64,000 nt of DNA from Asterias rubens. Its lineage: Eukaryota; Echinodermata; Asteroidea; Forcipulatida; Asteriidae. Location of the stretch: the NCBI RefSeq assembly GCF_902459465.1, contig NC_047066.1, forward strand, positions 6,112,377 through 6,176,376, given 5' to 3'. Position numbers and translations under genes: made by a program. The notes below the pieces were generated by a model. The model had not been told where the DNA came from and made no database searches. It saw only the letters and a program-made list of their open reading frames with translations. This document shows positions 58,417 to 64,000 of this stretch, one piece after another. How positions within the stretch are numbered: position 1 is the stretch's first letter; each line of letters opens with the position of its first letter.

Positions 58417-59337
58417 TCAATCAACCTTTACGTTGTTCGCCCTGCTCGTTTTGACACCGTTGGAGTACGCGACACCGTTGGTATGCACCCCATTGGAGCG
58501 CTGGTTGACTCCGTTGCTTTCCTTCCCCCCGGTGGGCTTCGGCGACGGCTTGCGGACGAAGTACGCCTGGTAGAAATAATGGGCGAAGAGGAAGAAGTAA
58601 CTGGAATACATCAGGAGAGCTACCAGGAGATTGTGGTCCGTGGTGGAGCATGGCTCCCCGTTCGAGCGGTAGTGGTAGGCTAGGTAATTGACTATACAAC
58701 CCACGATCATCTGGGACATCTGTACGAAGGTGATGCAGACGTTGATGAAACGTGGGATGCGGACCATGCGAGACGCCTTAAGCGCGTAGTAGGTGTACAT
58801 GATGGCATGCACGGAGCAGTTCACCAAGATGAAGTACCTACCCGGAGCGACGAGGAGAGGGTAGCTATACCATGAGTAGATCATGACGGTGACATGGTGG
58901 TACCAGTGGAGGAAGATGAGCTTTTGCTTGCGTAGCACGATGAACAGGGTATCTCCGAGCTCGGGGAGTTTGGAGAAGACAAAGAGCAAGGACCAGAAGC
59001 CGTTCACCCCGGAGTAACCCGGCACCGCCTCGCACATGGTGGCCCTCCAGCCGTACATGTTCTTGTAGAGGAAGATTTCCTGCCACAGTCGGAAGGCGCA
59101 CACGTTACTGAAGATGGCCAGCACCAGGGACCAGAGGACAAGGGGTCGGCGCAGGTCCCATTTCGGTCTGTCTTTCATGTACCACTGGAGACCGAAGATG
59201 ACTATCACGTAGACGATGCTGAAGTAGATGGAATCTTTCCAGTGGGTCTCCATTATCTTGACCCATGGTCGGTGGTCGAAATCCTCCTCAAAGGGGAACA
59301 CGGCTTGTTGGAACACGGGGTCAATATGGTCAAGCAT
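58417..59337 (-). CDS. ELOVL6: ELOVL6-like very-long-chain fatty acid elongase (intronless, 306 aa)
   Basis: A single uninterrupted frame encodes 306 aa with about seven hydrophobic segments, as in ER elongases (3-ketoacyl-CoA synthase step; ELOVL6 extends C16 acyl-CoA to C18). ELO signatures are all present: KLPELGDT (123-130), the histidine box HWYHH (144-148), NCSVHAIMYTYY (173-184) and TFVQMSQ (203-209). The N-terminus (PF-EDFDHRPW) and the box context point to ELOVL6 and not ELOVL1/2/4/5. It is about 40 aa longer than vertebrate ELOVL6: the C-terminus carries five NGV units and ends without the usual Lys-rich ER-retrieval tail. The coding region has no intron. A 4-codon upstream frame starting at 59344 overlaps the start codon. 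A candidate AATAAA at 58213-58218 lies inside a miniature transposon. Confidence 0.93.
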   Translation of the reverse strand: MLDHIDPVFQQAVFPFEEDFDHRPWVKIMETHWKDSIYFSIVYVIVIFGLQWYMKDRPKWDLRRPLVLWSLVLAIFSNVCAFRLWQEIFLYKNMYGWRATMCEAVPGYSGVNGFWSLLFVFSKLPELGDTLFIVLRKQKLIFLHWYHHVTVMIYSWYSYPLLVAPGRYFILVNCSVHAIMYTYYALKASRMVRIPRFINVCITFVQMSQMIVGCIVNYLAYHYRSNGEPCSTTDHNLLVALLMYSSYFFLFAHYFYQAYFVRKPSPKPTGGKESNGVNQRSNGVHTNGVAYSNGVKTSRANNVKVD

Positions 59338-60396
59338 ATTTCATGAAATGGTCAACTGTTTTTTTTCTGGCTGCAAGGATGGTCTCAAACACAGCAACAA
59401 CAACACACAATCTCGATTGCACAAAATGGTCACAACCGGCATCAATGGTTTAACACTCCAGCACTGTCCCATCAGTTCCTCACCGGTTGTGTTTCTGGGT
59501 TGTTCTGATTGCGCGGACTTGTTCACATCACACACACAACTTCTCAATATTGTATATGCTGACACGCCCTTTCGAAACTCGCACGTGGATTGACCAACAA
59601 CAAGAACTGGCGGTGACTTGCTGAAATAAACTCCTGGAAATTCAACTATAAAGCAGACGCTCTCACAACAATCGAAAACCATGAACAAAATTCAAGTGGT
59701 TTTCTTATAAAATGGCTAAAGCGTCCAGGCTGGCAGTCCGGAGTGCTGTGGACCAAAGAGAAAGGACCTGCCTCTATGTGGACTAAAGAGCGAGCGTACA
59801 CAAACCGTGATGTGTATGTTTAGTGTGGAGACAAGAGAGCAACGCATACACATTCTCGTAGCCGTGCTCTCTATGCTTGTAGTGTTTGCATCTCAGCTAT
59901 AAAGGGGTAAAAGGTCACCTTGACAAAAGGGTTTGTTGCCACGGGAGGTTTTGATTCCCAAAAGCAAATCAATCCAGAGTAAATGTAACGCATCACTGCC
60001 ACTTGGACGTCCCTGATATCTACCATTATTCAGTCTGTATAATACAAGGCGGGAAAAAAATCAACGTGTTCACTTGGCGCCAAAACACGAAATGGGCAAA
60101 CTCACACATATTATTGAAATCCCCTATTCTCTATTATGAATCGGTCCAAGTGATGACGCTTTAACACTCGTATCACAGTACAACGAGTGTTATTACATCA
60201 ATGGAAACAGGAACCGCAGAAAAATTGATAACTATAATAAATAAAACAACGGAGGAGCAAATACTGTGGACAAATTCCCAAAGGATGATACAGTTACCTT
60301 TGTGCCGGGGGCAAGACATTGTATGATCATGATGGAGAAATTACCATCAGCTGAGCTATAGCTATGATGGGCACGGTCGGGACACGGTCGCGACCT
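59338..60396. other. ELOVL6 5' flank
   Basis: It should contain the 5' UTR and promoter of ELOVL6. Acceptor-like sites (CCTTGCAG and AACAG) lie within about 50 bp upstream of the start codon on the minus strand, so a 5' UTR intron is possible. No first exon could be chosen. Confidence 0.4.
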
Positions 60397-60562
60397 GTGT
60401 CAAATTTCATAAAGCTGTTATCTGCTTGACATCTTTGCTAAGCAAATATTGAGTAGGCCACCAGTCACCCATGTAATTTTGGCTGGTAAACTTTTTCTGC
60501 TAAGCAAGACTTTTATGTGCTTAGCAAGTGTGTGTGCTTCCAGGCTTTATGAAATTGGGCCC
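60397..60562. mobile_element. family-3 MITE
   Basis: Left TGTCAAATTTCATAAAGCTG and right CAGGCTTTATGAAATTGGGC, with two GCTAAGCAA motifs inside. Confidence 0.72.
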
Positions 60563-61009
60563 TTGCGGCAGGGCACTTGCACGGCCGGAATTCCCGATCC
60601 GATACCCCCCCCCCCACCCCCGTGGCGACAGAAACATGCCATTCGTTGACATAAGCTTTGAGGTTCATTGGCCATTCGCCGACAGCAATATTTCAGAAAA
60701 TTATTTATAGCATTGATGAAGTGGATAACAAGGTGTTGATAACGCTATGGTGTCGTGATGTCATGATTAGAAGATTCAGAGATAGGTAGAGAGAAAATAA
60801 AAAAGAACAGAGGAAAACATTACGATGCTTCAATTTATAGGCGCCCAGCCTGCACCTTTAAAATAATTATGTATCATTTCAAAATGTAGGGCTTATAAAT
60901 ATCAATCCTGGATGACTCAACAAACAAAATGATGTAATTAGTTAACTAGAACAAGTACGGTCCAAATTGCATACATCAATATTGTTCGGATCGCTTGAGA
61001 CTCAGCTTG

Positions 61010-61714
61010 ACGAACTACTTGGTAATTACTCAAAACAAATATTAATTTAAAAACTGACTTGGTAACGATCATTGGAGAGCTGTTGATGGTAAAAAACATT
61101 GTGGGAAACGACTACCTCTGAAGTAACGTAGTTTTTGAGAAAGTATAGCCTTGCTCAATGCAGTCGAATTATTAACTCCGAAAAAAGACCGCCGCTGTAT
61201 AAAAACCCACCCGTATTCACTGTGCGTAACATCGCACGACACGGTGCCCCCCCCCCCCGTACAATGCCACCGCACACTATCCGCATGCGTCGGCCTCCGC
61301 ATGCGGTTAGTGGTACGAGTGCGGATGACTTGTGTGCACAGTAGTCGTAAGCTGTGACAGTGTGTATACGGGTGGGTCATGCGGTGTGATCGCACGCACC
61401 ACGCACAGTGTATACGGGTGGGTTTACAGCGGCGTCTTTTCGGAGCGAATAATGCGACTGCCTTGAGCAAGGCTAGAGAAAGTAGTAATTTCTCACTAAA
61501 ATAAAAAAGACTTCTAGCTAGAAGTCTTTTATTCCGATCTGAAACAACACAAATTCGTCCAACAAGGGTGTATTATCTGTCATCATTTTCTTGCAACTTC
61601 AATGACCGATTGAGCCCAAATTTTCACAAGTTTGTTATTTTATGCATATGTTGAGATACACCAAATGAGAACACTCGTCTTTGACAATTACCAAACGTGT
61701 ACAGTGCCTTTAAT
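61010..61714. mobile_element. family-1b MITE split by a nested element
   Basis: The outer element starts near GGTAATTACTCAAAACAAAT and closes with CCAAACGTGTACAGTGCCTT. Its body is interrupted at 61145/61476 by a separate 330-bp inverted-repeat element, listed on its own. Confidence 0.8.
61146..61475. mobile_element. nested 330-bp inverted-repeat element with 9-bp TSD
   Basis: Ends TAGCCTTGCTCAATGCAGTC and the matching complement; arms extend about 60 bp, with a CCACCCGTAT block. The direct repeat GAGAAAGTA is at 61137-61145 and 61476-61484. A 9-bp duplication suits Mutator-like elements, although 8 bp plus a chance match (hAT) cannot be excluded. No coding frame. Confidence 0.8.
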
Positions 61715-63169
61715 TTCAAAAGCACAACTACTTGTGCGGGGAATTTAATGTCAACGTACATAAAGGTAAACAACGCAAGCGTCTGTCGCCGCTCGTCCCT
61801 AAAAACACGGATCGGAATTTTGTCACGCTGGACATACCAACAAATTTGTGTAGGGCCTAACTCGAGTCGGGTCCCGATAAAGGGCCTAATCATTCAATCA
61901 ACAGCTATGTACTATTTTAACCGTTGAAGGGTTTGTTTATAAAGGAAAACAATAATAGAATAGTTCAAAATTTTATTTTATTTTGGAAACATGGATGGTG
62001 CATCTTTTAGAAGATTCAACGGCTGCCTGTTCTTGCAAAATCATGCACTTAATGTTGCCTGACAAAAAAAAAATTAATGACATGAACACAAACAATTTGC
62101 ATATTATTTTAATGGGATTTTCTGGTATGCTGCTCGTCACAGTTGGCCGAACTAATTGGTTGGGGCTGCGCATCTGGAATTCGAGATTGCATTTTGTGTG
62201 ATATTAAATAGGTTTGTTTTTTTGCACTAAGCGACTTAAGAAAATTGCAACATTGCAAAAAACAATCTGCGTGCATATTTTATTACACTGCAATATTTGC
62301 TAGTTTTGTAGGCTTTGGTGGGCGTGTTTACTAATTATGGGGAGATGGTTGCATAATGTTTACACAAGAAACAAACACAGACTAAATCCTCATACAAAGA
62401 AAATATCTCAATCAAGTGATCAGTGATACTGGGGTTACCATTAATTAAAAACACATTAATATTCAATACGACACTCTGGTTTAAACTTGGGTTCAATTGC
62501 CACCGCAGTTGCAGACCAGACACACAATCCTTATCGGTATGGCATATAGGAGCATACTTTAAACCAGAAGCTAACAACATTACGTCTACATACAAGTTTG
62601 GCAAACTATTCTTTGATCTTGAACTATACTTTGTACAATGAACTCAACTTTGTATAATGACCACTTTCCCGCCTGACGTCATCACATTTTTACCCAATAC
62701 GACTCTCTAGTTTCTAAACTTGTGTCCAATGTCAGTCATTATTTGACACAGACGTGGTTAGATTTTTATTGACTGTTGAATAATTTTGGTGGTTTTTCTG
62801 AGGGGAAAAACGAAAATCAGCATGAGGCAGAAGGAAAATAATATACATGGTGAAACAAAAGAATTCAAATAACGTCAGTCATTATTTCCAGCCATACAAG
62901 AAAAGGAAACACACCAACATTACCCCCCCCCCCCCCCCCCAACCAACAGCAAAAGTCCCAGAAAAAACCTACACCAACAACACACAAACTATTGTTAACC
63001 GAATTAAGTACGGGTCGAATGCGGTAGTGAAACCTTGTAAACAATTTTAATTTGAGATATGATTCTAAAAGAAATGTACAATACAACATAACAGTTATCA
63101 GTGCAGCAAATGTTTATTCAGCAGAATTCGGATACACATATCACTCAACAGAATGTTCTGATTTAACAA
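61715..63169. other. no gene recognised
   Basis: AT-rich DNA with a consensus CRE (TGACGTCA, 62673) and an 18-base C run at 62923-62940. Confidence 0.4.
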
Positions 63170-63300
63170 CCAGTGACCAATTTCAAAGAGCTGCTTAAGC
63201 CCAAAAAGTAGCTAAGCATAATAAAAACTATGCAATAACGCTGCCAGTCAAAGTAGTATTCCACTAATAGTTTACCACTTGTGACTGGTATCCTGTATTG
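63170..63300. mobile_element. family-3 MITE, partly degraded; a further piece at the window end
   Basis: It starts GTGACCAATTTCAAAGAGCT and contains TTGTGACTGGTATCCTGTAT. Another left end (TTTTCATAAAGCTGATAATC, from 63945) runs off the window. Confidence 0.6.
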
Positions 63301-63362
63301 ATGGAGGGGTCATGAATGAACAATTGGATGAGCCTGGAATTATTATGTTATTTGAGCCCAAG

Positions 63363-63415
63363 ACACCAACCAGTGCCAACAAGTGCCAACCAGTACCAAC
63401 CAGTGCCAACTATAG
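63363..63415. repeat. 10-bp tandem repeat (CAGTRCCAAC)
   Basis: About five units of CAGTGCCAAC, CAAGTGCCAAC or CAGTACCAAC in a row. Confidence 0.85.
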
Positions 63416-63683
63416 TGGTTGGTACAGCCAGATGAAAAAAGTCTCGCTAAAAGGGAGTTCCTGTGTGACACTCTTTTTTTTTTGTATTTTTTCACAACTG
63501 AGTTTTACTGAAGCATTCAAGGTTGCACCAATTAAACCTGCCATGTTTGGAAAAGAAGATTGATGTAATAGTTTTCAGTAAGCAGACACTGAATATGATT
63601 CAGTTTTATCTTACACAGATGTGTGTAAGTACTGTATACTCAGTACTTTCGTTTTGTGAAGAAAACAATCACAGGCATATTAC

Positions 63684-63757
63684 ATGGGTGGGATTCGAAC
63701 CCACGACTTTGCAACTTTAGAGCAGACGTCTTACCAACTAGACCACAGAGATTGTCG
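63684..63757 (-). repeat. tRNA-like sequence (SINE head or tRNA pseudogene)
   Basis: The minus strand reads with a D arm GTCT..AGTTGGTA..AGAC and a perfect T arm GTGGGTTCGAATCCCAC. The acceptor ends do not pair and the anticodon stem is poor, so it is unlikely to be a working tRNA gene. Confidence 0.55.
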
Positions 63758-64000
63758 AGTAGCCAGAGGCATCCAATTAGCTGCTTAGTTCAGAACAAAA
63801 ATGGAAGACAAAACATGAACATTAGCTTTAATTTGCCATGAGATGGATTTTGAACATCAACATCCCCACATAGACTCACACCATCTTATTAAATAAGTAA
63901 ACATAATTAAAAACAACACATTAAGAAATCTCACACGGGCCACTATTTTCATAAAGCTGATAATCAGGAAAATTGCTTAGCTATAGATATTATAAGCAAA

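Noticed and set aside
58421-59101. Shadow frames of 60-92 aa within ELOVL6 on both strands
   Set aside because: They are out of frame with the conserved ELO motifs and arise from the high GC of the coding exon.
63684-63757. Functional tRNA gene
   Set aside because: The T arm is perfect, but the acceptor and anticodon stems do not pair; a SINE head or pseudogene fits better.
1-64000. CRISPR arrays, bacterial operons or viral genes
   Set aside because: The short direct repeats found are minisatellites without spaced-repeat structure; genes have spliceosomal introns; no polymerase, capsid or integrase-like frame was seen.

Overview
The window is nuclear DNA of a metazoan. Coding exons are short and GC-richer, introns are large and AT-rich with GT-AG borders, and most of the 64 kb is packed with small inverted-repeat transposons. 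The gene set (retinol-dehydrogenase-like SDRs, DDX55, RPLP2, ELOVL6) fits a deuterostome. The dense, related miniature elements remind me of echinoderm genomes, perhaps a sea star, but that assignment is an inference and not proven here.

Left third (1-20 kb): a cluster of three short-chain dehydrogenase paralogues. Exon 1 of gene A is on the minus strand at 1733-1874, and the rest of A lies outside the window to the left. Gene B (plus, 5323-9319, four exons, 330 aa) and gene C (minus, 12834-16102, four exons, 331 aa) are complete. A and B are head to head; B and C converge. Intron phases and several exon lengths are shared, so this is a local duplication cluster. The introns and spacers hold miniature transposons, a 54-bp minisatellite and a tRNA-derived SINE.

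Middle (20-39 kb): an 18-exon DDX55 gene on the minus strand (34558-20646, 594 aa, all helicase motifs present), followed upstream by RPLP2 on the same strand (coding exons 38786-38615 and 37868-37705, 111 aa). Both genes act in ribosome biogenesis or structure. Both carry copies of the same box C/D snoRNA in introns (one in DDX55, two in RPLP2), whose guide can pair with a conserved large-subunit rRNA stretch. DDX55 exon 9 is preceded by two partial tandem copies of itself (127-bp period).

34-43.3 kb is a nest of hAT-type non-autonomous transposons. Four have target-site duplications that I can read directly (33416-33550, 33885-34016, 35551-36481, 40697-43265); one of them is confirmed by a related empty site near 26.65 kb.

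Right third (43-64 kb): a roughly 14-kb gene desert made of minisatellites, direct duplications, palindromes and miniature elements, then an intronless ELOVL6-like fatty-acid elongase on the minus strand (59337-58417, 306 aa), then about 4.6 kb of repeat-rich DNA without a recognisable gene. No rRNA genes, CRISPR arrays, bacterial operons or viral genes were seen.
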